Shown: piece by piece, positions 8,755 through 17,317 of the stretch
Layout of the letters: every line of letters begins with the position of its first letter
Numbering within the stretch: position 1 is the first letter of the stretch
NCBI RefSeq assembly: GCF_900111925.1
Contig: NZ_FOKA01000016.1
Location: 17,588 to 81,587, forward strand
DNA: 64,000 bases
Direction: 5' to 3'
Source: Cellulomonas marina
GTDB lineage: Bacteria; Actinomycetota; Actinomycetes; Actinomycetales; Cellulomonadaceae
Made by a program: the position numbers and the translations under genes
Notes under the pieces: model-generated
Told to the model about the DNA's origin: nothing
Database searches by the model: none
What the model saw: only the letters and a program-made list of their open reading frames with translations

Positions 8755-9605
8755 GTGCCGACCGACACTGCCGTTCGCCACGATCGGTCTTCCGCCTCAG
8801 GGCCGTCATCGCGTTGCTTGTCGTCGGCGGTAGCGGTCGGCACCGACGACGTCCTCGTGCACCAGACCGGTCGCACAACCACGCACCCGCCGAACGGGCT
8901 GCGGAGACACGGTTGAACAGGTCGCTCGCAGATCGAGCTCGCGGACGTCGGACCGTGGCACCCGCTCGGCGCTCCTCGCCCTCGCATATGGCGAGGACGG
9001 CGGAGGGCGGCCGGCCGCACGCGAAGGGCTCCGTGCGATCGTCCGTCCAGGTCGTGCCCCGCGTCTTCCGAGCCTCGTGGTGTGCGGTGCGACAGCCGGA
9101 CGAGCGACCCTGACCGCGTGGGAGAGCTCGTGGCAGTGGCCGTCACCGCTCGAGGACGTGACCCGCAGGAGTCGCAACAGTGGACCGCGCTGGCGGCGCC
9201 CTCCCGGTGACGAGAGGTGGAGGTAGACAAGCAGGGACGCGCACGACGTGCAGTGCTGCGCCAGGAAGGGCTGCAGGGGCGACTCGCACGGTGCCATCAT
9301 CTGCAGACCCCGCGCAGCGGTGACAGGCGCAAGCCGGCCTCGAAACGGTCGCGCCGACGTTCGTCCGTCGAAGCTCCGCTCCTTCGCGTGTGGTGAACGG
9401 GCCTGCGCGAGGAGACCTCGCGGCCGTGCACGCACGGTCGGACGCGGTCGGATCGCGAGGATCGGTGCTCGATCGCCCACGGGGACGCGGGTCGATGTCG
9501 AACGGCTCGCACGAGGTTCCTGCATCCGGTGCAGTACGGCGCTGCGTCGGCTCCCCTGAGTGAGGCTGCACCGTGGCCCCACCGTCCACCGGGCGGTACC
9601 GCGAT

Positions 9606-9619
9606 GTTTCACGTGGAAC
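9606..9619 (+). other. parS: parS site 3
   Basis: GTTTCACGTGGAAC preceded by T and followed by G; exact 14-base match, orientation opposite to sites 1 and 2. Confidence 0.88.
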
Positions 9620-9811
9620 GCTTTTCCAGCCGAGCGGCCGATGCGGAAATCTGCGGCGACGCCTTGATGCGAGGCGCGCGGTCCATCTCGGGGCGCCGGG
9701 TGAGCACGCGGGCGCGAGAACGACGCGGAGCGGACAGAGCTCGTCCACGGGACCTAGCTCAGCGGACCCGCGGCGCGCCGTACAAGCTCGTCGCTCTCTT
9801 GCCGCCCGCTC

Positions 9812-10075
9812 GTGCGGCACGTCGTCACCGAGGAGGACGCGCTGGATTTCGCGTTCCCCACTGTCGAGGGGCCCGTCGGCAGCGTGGACGAGGGGATGCT
9901 GGTCGACGCCATACGCACCGACATGGCTGTCGACGGCGTCACCATCTTCTTACGCGAGGGCGAGAAGAAGCACGCACCAACGAGTCGCCGCGGTGGGCGG
10001 CGCGCCGGTACAGGTCGGGTCGGACGTCGTACCGATGCGCGCGGAGGTCCTGTCAGCAGGTGCATCCCGCCGTGA
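9812..10075 (+). CDS. Possible small ORF or gene fragment in the parS region
   Basis: An 87-codon frame with a GTG start. Its first 55 residues (VVTEEDALDFAFPTVEG through AIRTDMAVDGVTIFLREG) have a balanced, acidic, protein-like composition, unlike the Arg/Ser-rich frames around it. After about residue 58 it degenerates to Gly/Arg-rich sequence, which suggests a broken gene or an accidental frame. No ribosome site stands out and I recognise no family. Confidence 0.25.
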   Translation: MRHVVTEEDALDFAFPTVEGPVGSVDEGMLVDAIRTDMAVDGVTIFLREGEKKHAPTSRRGGRRAGTGRVGRRTDARGGPVSRCIPP

Positions 10076-10499
10076 CCGAGCGCTCCGTCCGTCGCCGAAC
10101 AGGGCGCGCCGATATCGTCGCCGAGCAGGTCGTCCCGGCGTCGTCGTGGAGCAGTTCGTCCCGACGCCGTCGCCGAGCACGTCGTGGACGTCGGGTGGGC
10201 GCTTGAGCGTCCTCCGTCTCGGCGCTCCCTGCCGGCCTCGACGCATGTGCCCGCTGCCGTCGCCGCGCAGGCACGGCCCGTGCTCCATCATCCCGAAGGG
10301 CGAAGACCACCTGCTGCGGGCTTGACCCTTCCCGCCCCGGCGCCCCTTAGCTTCTGGCCTCCTGGAGCGGCAGGTATGAGCCCGGGCGTGAGCGGCACCG
10401 ATCGGACTGGAGAGCGACTTGCTCGTCGGCGATCGTTCGTGGCCGCCGGGAGACCAGGCCCCGCAGCACGCCCTCGCCCTGCCGGCGATGGAAGGAGAT

Positions 10500-10513
10500 G
10501 TTTCACGTGGAAC
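10500..10513 (+). other. parS: parS site 4
   Basis: GTTTCACGTGGAAC, exact match, same orientation as site 3, about 450 bases left of the IS256 element. Confidence 0.88.
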
Positions 10514-10963
10514 GCGACATGGAGGAGGACGAGGTTTGCGTGGACGGAAGACCCGCTGCCGCACTCGCATCAGTGCCAGTCGAGGTCGAGAGTCCGGTAC
10601 GAGCAGCGCAGCACGTGCAGGAGACGAGCGACTTGAAAGAGCGACCACCGCCGGGCAACTCCGACCGCTGCAGCACGCGAGGCCATGTCGAGGAGTAGCG
10701 TCCGGAGTCGGTGTCGAGCGGCTGAGGCGACATTGGCTGCCGACGCGCCGTGTAGCGGTATCGATGGGGTTCCCGACGTGCGCCTCACGTTCACGTGAAC
10801 GGCCCCTCCCGCGCCGCGCCCTCGGCCGACCACAGCGGCCGCGATCTCGGTGCCTTCCGGGCGACGCTGCTAGACGGCTGGTCCACGCTAGCCATCGCTG
10901 GACGTGGAACAGCCGCATCGCCACGATGCTCAGCCGCTGCAAGCGCGTTTGAGAACGCCAGTT

Positions 10964-12377
10964 GAGTCCAGCAGAGTGGTGTACCGGTAGCCCGGTGGGC
11001 GCGTCGTCGTAGACGAGGACGCGGTCACCGCGTGACCCTTCGAGTGAACCTCTCACAGCACTCTCGAAGTGGAGCAACACGATGACCGCACCGACGAGTA
11101 TCGACCCTGCCCGGTTCTTGCACGAGCACCTGGAGCAGGCTTCCCCAGATCTGATGCGTCACCTGCTGAGCACGTTCATCGACGTGCTGCTCTCGGCGGA
11201 TGCCGACGCGGTGTGCGGCGCCGAGTGGGGCCAGCGCAGCCAGGACCGGGTCAACCGCCGCAACGGGTACCGGCACCGGGACCTGGACACCCGGGTCGGG
11301 ACGATCGAGGTGGCGGTGCCCAAGCTGCGCACCGGGTCCTACTTCCCCGAGTGGTTGCTGGACCGGCGGCGCCGGGCGGAGAAGGCTCTGATCAGCGTCG
11401 TGGCGACGTGCTACCTGCTGGGCGTCTCGACGCGCCGCATGGACAAGCTCGTGCAGTCCCTGGGCATCACCGGGCTGTCCCGCTCGCAGGTCAGCGAGAT
11501 GTCCAAGGACCTGGACGCGCAGGTCACGGCGTTCCGGGACCGGCCCCTGGACGCCGGCCCGTACACGTTCGTGGCTGCGGACGCGTTGACGATGAAGGTC
11601 CGCGAGGACGGGCGGGTCGTCAACGCGGTGGTGCTGGTCGCCACCGGGGTCAACAACGACGGGCACCGGGAGATCCTCGGCATCGACGTCTCGACCGCCG
11701 AGGACGGCGCCGGGTGGCTGGCGTTCTTCCGGGACCTGACCGCCCGGGGCCTGACCGGCGTGAAGCTGGTGACCTCCGACGCCCACGCCGGGCTGGTCGC
11801 CGCGATCGGGGCCACCTTGCCCGCAGCGTCCTGGCAGCGGTGCCGCACCCACTACGCAGCGAACCTGATGGGCGCATGCCCGAAGAGCTCGTGGCCAGCA
11901 GTCAAGGCGATGCTGCACTCGGTCTACGACCAGCCCGACAAGGACCAGGTCAACGCCCAGTTCGACAAGCTGCTCGACGCCGTCGCCGACAAGCTCCCGC
12001 AGGTCCATGAGCACCTGGACGCCGCACGCGCCGACGTGCTGGCGTTCACCGCGTTCCCCAAGGAGATCTGGCGCCAGATCTGGTCCAACAACCCCAACGA
12101 GCGGCTCAACCGCGAGATCCGCCGCCGCACCGACGTCGTCGGCATCTTCCCCGACCGCAACGCCGTCACCCGGCTCGTCGGCGCCGTCCTAGCCGAACAG
12201 CACGACGAATGGGCCGAAGGCCGCCGCTACTTCGCCCTCGACGTCCTGGCCAAGGCCCGCCTCCAGGCCCTCCCCGACCCGAACCCGCAGATCAACACCA
12301 CCGACAACACCCTGGCCCTGACCGCCTGAACAACACCAGGATCACGCCGAACCGCTACACCACTACCCAGGACTTGA
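10964..12377 (+). mobile_element. IS256-family insertion sequence
   Basis: One transposase gene flanked by imperfect terminal inverted repeats. The left end reads AGTCCAGCAGAGTGGTGTA (about 10966-10984). The right end, read inward on the minus strand, is AAGTCCTGGGTAGTGGTGTA. About 19 of 26 aligned positions match, including the block AGTGGTGTA. No 8-9 base target duplication is visible next to the ends, so flanking DNA has probably changed since insertion. The right end lies inside the hipA reading frame and truncates it. The exact outer boundary is uncertain by a few bases. Confidence 0.85.
11082..12329 (+). CDS. IS256-family (mutator-type) transposase
   Basis: Catalyses copy-and-paste movement of the element. 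It has 415 residues, the usual family length, and appears intact. DDE-type catalytic residues sit in [10 protein letters not shown] (first Asp), [10 protein letters not shown] (second Asp) and [14 protein letters not shown] (Glu). An N-terminal segment [21 protein letters not shown] and the [10 protein letters not shown] motif are also typical. The ATG start at 11082 lies about 100 bases inside the left inverted repeat. No frameshift or premature stop is seen, so the element may still be active. Confidence 0.95.
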   Translation: MTAPTSIDPARFLHEHLEQASPDLMRHLLSTFIDVLLSADADAVCGAEWGQRSQDRVNRRNGYRHRDLDTRVGTIEVAVPKLRTGSYFPEWLLDRRRRAEKALISVVATCYLLGVSTRRMDKLVQSLGITGLSRSQVSEMSKDLDAQVTAFRDRPLDAGPYTFVAADALTMKVREDGRVVNAVVLVATGVNNDGHREILGIDVSTAEDGAGWLAFFRDLTARGLTGVKLVTSDAHAGLVAAIGATLPAASWQRCRTHYAANLMGACPKSSWPAVKAMLHSVYDQPDKDQVNAQFDKLLDAVADKLPQVHEHLDAARADVLAFTAFPKEIWRQIWSNNPNERLNREIRRRTDVVGIFPDRNAVTRLVGAVLAEQHDEWAEGRRYFALDVLAKARLQALPDPNPQINTTDNTLALTA

Positions 12378-12554
12378 CCGGTGGGGGTCGGCACCGGTCG
12401 GCAGGAGGTGGGACAGCACGACCGATCCGTCGCCCCACCGCTCCGCCGCCTCGGACGCCCAGGTCATCCGCACGCCGGGGCTGGAGCGTCCGGCGGCGGG
12501 GCTGAAGGTGGCGACGTGGGTCCCGTACAGCCATGCGTCGAGCGCTGGGCTCAC
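12378..12554 (-). pseudogene. hipA: hipA toxin kinase, truncated by IS256 insertion
   Basis: Only the first 58-59 codons remain. The start ATG at 12552-12554 overlaps the hipB stop by four bases (ATGA), the usual hipBA arrangement. LDAWLYGTHVATF resembles the N-terminal strand of HipA kinases, and the following WGDGSVVLSHLLPT the conserved S-L-P segment. The frame then enters the right end of the insertion sequence and stops at 12363. No kinase-core remainder is found left of the element, so the rest was deleted, not merely split. Assignment rests on the N-terminal motif plus the hipB neighbour. Confidence 0.8.
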
Positions 12555-12793
12555 CCGTTGCGCCCCTCGACCTTCAACCGCGCGCCGAGCAGGCGTAGCA
12601 GCGAGAACAGGCGCGACGTGTACAGGCTGGGCTTGCCGCTCTCGATCTCGTGCAGGTACTGGCGCGTGATGCCCAGCTCGTCGGCGAGCTGCTCCTGGGT
12701 CAGCTCGAGGGACTCGCGCTGCTCGCGCAGCCAGCGCCCGAGCTGCTCGGGCGTCGCGACGTAGGCCCAGCCGGCTCTGCGCGGCTCCTCCAC
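12551..12793 (-). CDS. hipB: HipB-like antitoxin (XRE helix-turn-helix)
   Basis: DNA-binding antitoxin of a hipBA module, 80 residues. The GTG start at 12791-12793 follows a perfect AGGAGG by five bases, which decides the start. The HTH is RWLREQRESLELTQEQLADELGITRQYLHEIESGKPSLYTSRLFSLLRLLGARL; in fragments, LTQEQLADELGI is helix 2 and TRQYLHEIESGKP the recognition helix. Its partner hipA is truncated, leaving an orphan antitoxin/repressor. A candidate operator GGATATCC lies just upstream. Confidence 0.88.
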   Translation of the reverse strand: MEEPRRAGWAYVATPEQLGRWLREQRESLELTQEQLADELGITRQYLHEIESGKPSLYTSRLFSLLRLLGARLKVEGRNG

Positions 12794-12833
12794 GACGCCC
12801 TCCTGTGACCGTACCGTTGCCTGCCGTGCGTCA

Positions 12834-12841
12834 GGATATCC
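12834..12841. promoter_or_regulatory. Candidate HipB operator half-sites
   Basis: Perfect palindrome GGATATCC, 41-48 bases upstream of the hipB start. E. coli HipB recognises TATCC-N8-GGATA, so the same bases appear here but abutted rather than spaced. Function is inferred. Confidence 0.35.
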
Positions 12842-12883
12842 GGTCGCCAACGGCACGTCTGCATATCGCGACATCCAACTCAG

Positions 12884-13075
12884 CGACGCACGAAGTACGC
12901 GGAGCTGGACCGACAGCGTGAGGCCCCGACCACCGCCGGCGGCATCGAGAAGCACCTCGACATCGACGAGAGGACCCGCGACGAGCTCGCGTCAACGACG
13001 ATCACGGTCCTCGCGCACCGCCTCCGCCGCATCGCGGAAGGGCAGGCCGCCCCCGGCTCGTCCACCAGCTCCGTC
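12884..13075 (+). pseudogene. Fragment of an unidentified gene at the island edge
   Basis: A plus-strand frame reads RRTKYAELDRQREAPT, then GGIEKHLDIDERTRDELAS and TTITVLAHRLRRIAEG. This composition is convincingly protein-like, but there is no start codon, and upstream the frame runs back to a stop at 12806. Past about 13075 the frame becomes antisense to the ACT-domain gene. It therefore looks like an internal or C-terminal piece of a lost gene. I do not recognise the family. It overlaps the last 28 codons of the ACT gene in antisense. Confidence 0.4.
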
Positions 13076-13642
13076 ATGCACCTCGTCGAGGATCGAGGTG
13101 CTCGCCTCCGCCATCAGCTCGGCGGGGGGCAAGGGTTCCAGGACGACGGCGGAGGCCACCGCGCCCGCCGCCTCTGCGGCGTCCAGCACCGCCTCGACGT
13201 CGGCCAACCGACCCTCGACGAGCAGCGGTCCCTGGCCCTGCGGCTCCCCCGTCCAGCGCACCGCGGAGTCGTCGGGCGGCCGGAACGTCGACCGGGCGGG
13301 CAGGCGGACGACCGCCGCCGCCCGCACGTCCGGATGGCCCGCGCTGCGGACCTGCACCCTCCGGACGGCCGCGAGGCGCTCGACGCTGCGGGTGAGCAGC
13401 CGCTGACGACGCGGAGTGGCCCAGAACGTGACGACGACGAGGCCCGGCTCGACCGTGCCGTCCGCCGCCGGCACCCGGGAGCCCGGCGACCCGGCCAGGG
13501 AGTCGAAGTTGACCCCGCGGGTGGCGAAGACCCCGGCGAGCGCCGCGACGGTGCCCGTGCGGTGGTCGGCGCGGACGTAGGCGACCCAGCGCTCCTCGTC
13601 CTCGGCGGCCAGGGGCGCGCGGCCCTCGTCGGGCGCGCTCAC
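12992..13642 (-). CDS. ACT-domain protein
   Basis: A small protein of 216 residues. The GTG start at 13640-13642 overlaps the stop of the upstream LDH/MDH-like gene (GTGA). Residues about 20-95 form an ACT-like ligand-binding fold: WVAYVRADHRTGTVAALAGV, ATRGVNFDSLAG, then LVVVTFWATPRRQRLLTRS. A second weaker repeat follows (QGPLLVEGRLADVEAVLDAAE). ACT domains bind amino acids and regulate metabolic enzymes; coupling to the dehydrogenase and aminotransferase suggests an amino-acid-related role. The last 25-30 residues are antisense to the gene fragment above and may be foreign sequence gained at a recombination junction. Confidence 0.75.
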   Translation of the reverse strand: MSAPDEGRAPLAAEDEERWVAYVRADHRTGTVAALAGVFATRGVNFDSLAGSPGSRVPAADGTVEPGLVVVTFWATPRRQRLLTRSVERLAAVRRVQVRSAGHPDVRAAAVVRLPARSTFRPPDDSAVRWTGEPQGQGPLLVEGRLADVEAVLDAAEAAGAVASAVVLEPLPPAELMAEASTSILDEVHDGAGGRAGGGLPFRDAAEAVREDRDRR

Positions 13643-14715
13643 CGGGCACCCGCGGCGAGCCAGGGCGCGGTGACGGCCGCGATCCGGTCGGCGACCTCGT
13701 CCAGGCGCGTGGCCTCGTCGGGCGGCAGGTCGTCGAGCAGGACGCGCGACCAGCCCTCCGGGCCGAGGACGACGGGCACACCGAGCACCCCGTGCCGCTC
13801 CCGGCCCGCGATCGTCTCCCCGTCGAGCGTTACCTGCCCGGCGACGACGATGTCCCGCCCGTCGAGCACCGTCTCCACGAGGTCGATCGTCGCGCTGGCG
13901 GTCCCGGCCGCGGTCTTGGCGCCGCTGCGGTGCGTCAGCGACGGACGGGTGACGACGCGCAGGTCCGGCGGGTAGCTGTCGATGCGGGCGAAGGCCGCCT
14001 CGACGTCGTCGAGCACCAGCGACGAGAGCTCGGCCTGCGCCGCGGTGACCTCCGCGCCGAAGGTCGCCAGCGTCCGCCCGCGCCGCAGCCCGTCCACCGC
14101 CCGCCGCCGCTCGGCCAGGTCCAGCCCGCTCACCCGCACGGTCGACCACAGCGGCACGAGGTCGTCGCCGTGCTGCCCGGCCACGAACCCCGTCACCCGG
14201 TGCCGACGCACGCCGAGGGACACGGCCACCTCCCGGCGGAACCGCAGCGTGTCGAGCCACGCGCCCATGCCGACCACCCGGTGCCGGCCCAGGCGCTCGG
14301 CCATCACGGCGACGCCCAGCTCGACCGGGTTGGAGACGACGACGACGACCTCGCTGCCCGAGCCGTGCGCCGCGAGCGCGTCGGCGTAGGCGGCGAAGAC
14401 CGCGGCGTTCCCGGCGGCCAGCGCGCCGCGGTCCGTGGAGGCGTCGGGACGGGCGGGTGCGGTGCTGCCCGCGCACACGACGACGACGTCCGCGACGACC
14501 TCCTCGGGCGTCAGGGCGACGTCGATGAGCGGGGCGTGCTCGTCGTAGGCGTCGACGAGGTCCGCGCGCAGGCCGTGCGTGGCCCGGCCGGAGTGCCCGT
14601 CGGCCCGCCCGACGAGCTGCAGCCGCGAGCTCGTCGGCAGCACGCGCCGCTCGACGAGCTGCGTGCAGACCTGCCGCCCGACGTCCCCCGTCGCCCCCAG
14701 CACCGCCACGTCCAC
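13639..14715 (-). CDS. Lactate/malate dehydrogenase family protein
   Basis: NAD-dependent 2-hydroxyacid dehydrogenase of the LDH/MDH superfamily, 358 residues. The Rossmann motif is at the very start (MDVAVLGATGDVGRQV), followed by DVVVVCAGS and VVVVVSNPVELG. The catalytic His motif is FVAGQHGDDLVPLWS near residue 185. The family length is about 310-330, so the C-terminus is slightly extended. It is coupled to the downstream ACT gene and lies 10 bases from the upstream aminotransferase, suggesting oxidation/transamination of one substrate pair. Substrate (lactate, malate or other) cannot be decided by eye. Confidence 0.8.
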   Translation of the reverse strand: MDVAVLGATGDVGRQVCTQLVERRVLPTSSRLQLVGRADGHSGRATHGLRADLVDAYDEHAPLIDVALTPEEVVADVVVVCAGSTAPARPDASTDRGALAAGNAAVFAAYADALAAHGSGSEVVVVVSNPVELGVAVMAERLGRHRVVGMGAWLDTLRFRREVAVSLGVRRHRVTGFVAGQHGDDLVPLWSTVRVSGLDLAERRRAVDGLRRGRTLATFGAEVTAAQAELSSLVLDDVEAAFARIDSYPPDLRVVTRPSLTHRSGAKTAAGTASATIDLVETVLDGRDIVVAGQVTLDGETIAGRERHGVLGVPVVLGPEGWSRVLLDDLPPDEATRLDEVADRIAAVTAPWLAAGAR

Positions 14716-14725
14716 GGCGCAGAAC

Positions 14726-15973
14726 CTACGGGGTCGTGCCGGTGTCGGGAGCCACGCCGATCGTCGCCTGCCACGCCTCGATGCGGTCGAGCGCCGCGGA
14801 CAGCACCTCCGGCGCGACGGCGAAGGACAGCCGCACCCACCGGTGGCCGTCCGCCGGGTCGAAGTCCGTGCCGGGCGTGAGGGCGACGCCGGCCTCGTCG
14901 AGCAGCCGGGCGCACCACGTCACGGAGTCCAGGCCCGAGGCGGAGACGTCCGCGTACAGGTAGAACGCGCCGTCCGCGGGTGCGACGTGCGACCAGCCCA
15001 GGGCCGGCAGCCGGTCCAGCAGCAGCGCCCGGGCGTCGGCGTACCGCGCCACCGCCGCCTCCGCCGCCGCGTACGCCTCCTCGCTGAAGGCGGCCAGGGC
15101 CGCGTGCTGCGGCAGGGCGGGCGGGGAGAGCGCGATGTTGCCCGCGAGCGCGTCCACGGCGTCGACGAGCGCGTCGGGCAGGACGAGCCAGCCCAGCCGC
15201 CAGCCCGTCATCGCCCAGTACTTCGAGAAGGACGACACGACGACGGCGTCCGGGTGGCGGGCCGCCGTGGTGAGCGGGGGGCGGCGGCCGTCAGGGCCCG
15301 CGTAGGTGAGGCCGTGGTAGATCTCGTCGCTGATGAGCCGGGTGCCGTGCGCGGCCGACCACGCCGCCAGCGCGTCGAGCGCGGCCGCGTCGAGCATCGT
15401 GCCCGTGGGGTTGGCGGGGCTGGCGACGAGCAGGCCGGCGGGCGGGCGGTCCAGCGCGTCGAGCTGGGCCGTCGTCGGCTGGTAGCGCTGCGCGGCGCCG
15501 CACGGCAGGTCGACGACCTCGCAGCCGAGCGCCCGCAGGATGTTCGCGTAGGCCGGGTAGCCGGGCCGCGCGAGCGCCACCCGGTCGCCGTGCTCGAAGG
15601 CCGCGAGGAACGCCAGGACGAACGCGCCCGACGAGCCCGTCGTCACGACCACCCAGCGCGGGTCGAGGTCCAGCCCGTACCAGCGCGCGTAGTGGCCGGC
15701 GATCGCGTGGCGCAGGGCGGGCAGGCCCGCCGCCTCCGTGTAGCCGAGGTCCGCGTGCTCGACGAGCTCCGCCGCCCGCCGCCGGACCACCGCGGGCGCG
15801 CCGCCGGCCGGCTCCCCCACGCACAGGGACAGCACGTCGGCGCCGGCCGCCCGGCGCTCGTTGGCCGCGGCCACGATCTGCATGACCGCGAACGGCGGGA
15901 CCCGGGACCGGCGGGAGGCGGGCAGCGGGTCAGGCGGCGGGACCGGCTGCGACGTCGGCGGCGGCGGCGCCAC
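14726..15973 (-). CDS. Class I/II PLP-dependent aminotransferase (aspartate aminotransferase-like)
   Basis: Transfers amino groups using pyridoxal phosphate, 415 residues, GTG start two bases after the phosphatase stop. Fold-type I motifs are present: the cofactor-lysine segment SSFSKYWAMTGWRLGW, the Asn motif VASPANPTGTML, the Asp-Tyr segment ISDEIYHGLTY and the C-terminal Arg in HRWVRLSFA. The N-terminal 20 residues are Pro-rich and probably disordered. Its operon neighbours (dehydrogenase, ACT protein) suggest amino-acid or 2-oxoacid interconversion. Substrate specificity is unknown. Confidence 0.9.
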   Translation of the reverse strand: MAPPPPTSQPVPPPDPLPASRRSRVPPFAVMQIVAAANERRAAGADVLSLCVGEPAGGAPAVVRRRAAELVEHADLGYTEAAGLPALRHAIAGHYARWYGLDLDPRWVVVTTGSSGAFVLAFLAAFEHGDRVALARPGYPAYANILRALGCEVVDLPCGAAQRYQPTTAQLDALDRPPAGLLVASPANPTGTMLDAAALDALAAWSAAHGTRLISDEIYHGLTYAGPDGRRPPLTTAARHPDAVVVSSFSKYWAMTGWRLGWLVLPDALVDAVDALAGNIALSPPALPQHAALAAFSEEAYAAAEAAVARYADARALLLDRLPALGWSHVAPADGAFYLYADVSASGLDSVTWCARLLDEAGVALTPGTDFDPADGHRWVRLSFAVAPEVLSAALDRIEAWQATIGVAPDTGTTP

Positions 15974-15975
15974 GG

Positions 15976-16527
15976 TCAGGCGCCGCCGCCCGCGTCGCGC
16001 GCCTCGAGCTGCGAGCGCACGTACGCCACGACGCCGTCCGCGGCCGCCTCCACCTCCTGCAGCGTGACCTCGAAGTCCTCGATGCCGCCGTACCAGGGGT
16101 CCGCGATGTCGAGCCGGGACTCGCGGCCGCCGGGCTCCACGCGCGGGGCGTCGGGGTCGAAGCTGCGCAGCATGCGGACCTTCGTCGTCTCGGCCCCGGC
16201 GTGGTCGGCCAGGTGCCGCAGCGCCTTCACGTGCTGGGCCGTCATGGCCAGGAGCAGGTCCCGCTCCACGACCTCGCTGGTGGCCACCGCGTGCGCGCGG
16301 TGCCCCTCGAGCACCGGGTACCCGTGCGCCTGCAGCACCTGGCGGGCGCGCCGGTCGACGGGGTTGCCGTTCTCCTCGTCCGAGATGCCCGACGAGTCGA
16401 CGAGCACCCGGTCGGCCAGCCCCGCCTCCCGCAGCCGCTCGCGCAGGACCACCTCCGCCATGGGCGAGCGGCAGATGTTGCCGGTGCAGACGGTCATGAC
16501 GCGGTAGGGCTCGGGGGTGCTGGTCAC
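15976..16527 (-). CDS. Low-molecular-weight protein-tyrosine phosphatase
   Basis: Cys-dependent phosphatase of 183 residues. The P-loop CTGNICRS (CX5RS, about residues 15-22) holds the nucleophile Cys and the phosphate-binding Arg. The general acid Asp is in the conserved segment DIADPWYGG near residue 140. The start is MTSTPEPYRVMTVCTGN. It is first in the operon with the aminotransferase, dehydrogenase and ACT genes. In actinobacteria such enzymes act on phosphotyrosine proteins or phosphoarginine; the target here is unknown. Confidence 0.93.
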   Translation of the reverse strand: MTSTPEPYRVMTVCTGNICRSPMAEVVLRERLREAGLADRVLVDSSGISDEENGNPVDRRARQVLQAHGYPVLEGHRAHAVATSEVVERDLLLAMTAQHVKALRHLADHAGAETTKVRMLRSFDPDAPRVEPGGRESRLDIADPWYGGIEDFEVTLQEVEAAADGVVAYVRSQLEARDAGGGA

Positions 16528-16552
16528 CCGGCCATCCTGCCCCGCGACGCCG

Positions 16553-17317
16553 TCAGTCGCGGGCGGTGAGGACGAGCGGCCCCTCCGGGGTGAGCGCGAC
16601 GGTGTGCTCGGCGTGCGCGGCGAGCGACCCGTCGGCGGAGCGGATCGTCCAGCCGTCGGGGTCGATGACGTAGTCGCGGCCGCCGGCCATGAACCAGGGC
16701 TCGATGGCGACGACGAGCCCCGCCTTCAGCCGCATGCCCGAGCCGCGGCGGCCGTCGTTGGGGACGTGCGGCTCCTCGTGCATCGTCCGGCCGACGCCGT
16801 GGCCGCCGAAGTCGGTGTTGATGCCGTAGCGGCCCGCGTGCCCGACGCGGCCGATCGCCGCGGAGACGTCGCCCATGTGCCCGCCGACGCGTGCCGCCGC
16901 GATGCCGGCCTCGAGCGCGCGCTCCGTCGTCGCGATGAGCTCCTGCGCCTCGGGCGTCGTCGTGCCGAGCTGGACCGTCAGCGCGGAGTCGCAGACCCAA
17001 CCGCCCAGCTCCGCGGCGAAGTCGATGCTCAGGACGTCGCCGTCCTCGAGCACGCGGTCCGACGGCAGGCCGTGCAGGGCCGCGTCGTTGACGGACGTGC
17101 ACAGCACCCCCGGGTACGGCATGGCGCCGAACGACGGGTGGTAGCCCAGGTACACCGAGCGGGCGCCGGCGGCGTCGATCATGCGGTGCGCGTGGTCGTC
17201 GAGGTCCTGCAGCGTCATGCCGGCGCGGGCCACGTCCCGGAGCGACGACAGCACGGAGGCGACGAACCGTCCGGCCGGCCGCATCTCCTCGATCTGGGCG
17301 GGGGTCTTCAGAGCCAT
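16553..17317 (-). CDS. map: Methionine aminopeptidase, type I (paralogue 2)
   Basis: A second type I Map, 254 residues, starting MALKTPAQIEEMRPAGRFVA at 17315-17317; the frame stays open further upstream but enters a structured leader. Motifs: VLCTSVNDAALHGLP, LSIDFAAELGGWVCDSALT, FGGHGVGRTMHEEPHVPND and AIEPWFMAGG. Its family-typical N-terminus (K-x-P-x-x-I-E-x-M-R) makes it more like a housekeeping Map than the copy at 7438. It is clearly divergent in sequence from that copy, so the two are not a recent duplication. Confidence 0.94.
   Translation of the reverse strand: MALKTPAQIEEMRPAGRFVASVLSSLRDVARAGMTLQDLDDHAHRMIDAAGARSVYLGYHPSFGAMPYPGVLCTSVNDAALHGLPSDRVLEDGDVLSIDFAAELGGWVCDSALTVQLGTTTPEAQELIATTERALEAGIAAARVGGHMGDVSAAIGRVGHAGRYGINTDFGGHGVGRTMHEEPHVPNDGRRGSGMRLKAGLVVAIEPWFMAGGRDYVIDPDGWTIRSADGSLAAHAEHTVALTPEGPLVLTARD

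Larger units (their letters stand above)
8578..10963. other. 2.4-kb region without convincing genes, carrying four parS sites
   Basis: Between the XRE gene and the IS256 element no reading frame shows protein-like composition: the open frames are Arg/Ser/Pro-rich, overlap each other on both strands and lack recognisable domains. The stretch looks less GC-rich than its surroundings by eye (not computed). It contains four 14-base parS sites at 8655, 8741, 9606 and 10500, and a related perfect 12-base palindrome GTTCACGTGAAC at 10789-10800. The position is where parA-parB normally sit. I read it as a centromere-like segment and/or decayed DNA left by rearrangement. Confidence 0.7.

Noticed and set aside
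10789..10800. GTTCACGTGAAC as a fifth parS site
   Set aside because: It is a perfect palindrome but lacks two internal bases of the 14-base parS core, so it is noted only as a related sequence.
8578..10963. Degraded parA or parB remnants
   Set aside because: I looked for Walker motifs of ParA and the ParB N-terminal and HTH segments in all frames and saw none.
10964..12377. Target-site duplication of the IS256 element
   Set aside because: The bases flanking the two ends do not match over 8-9 positions.
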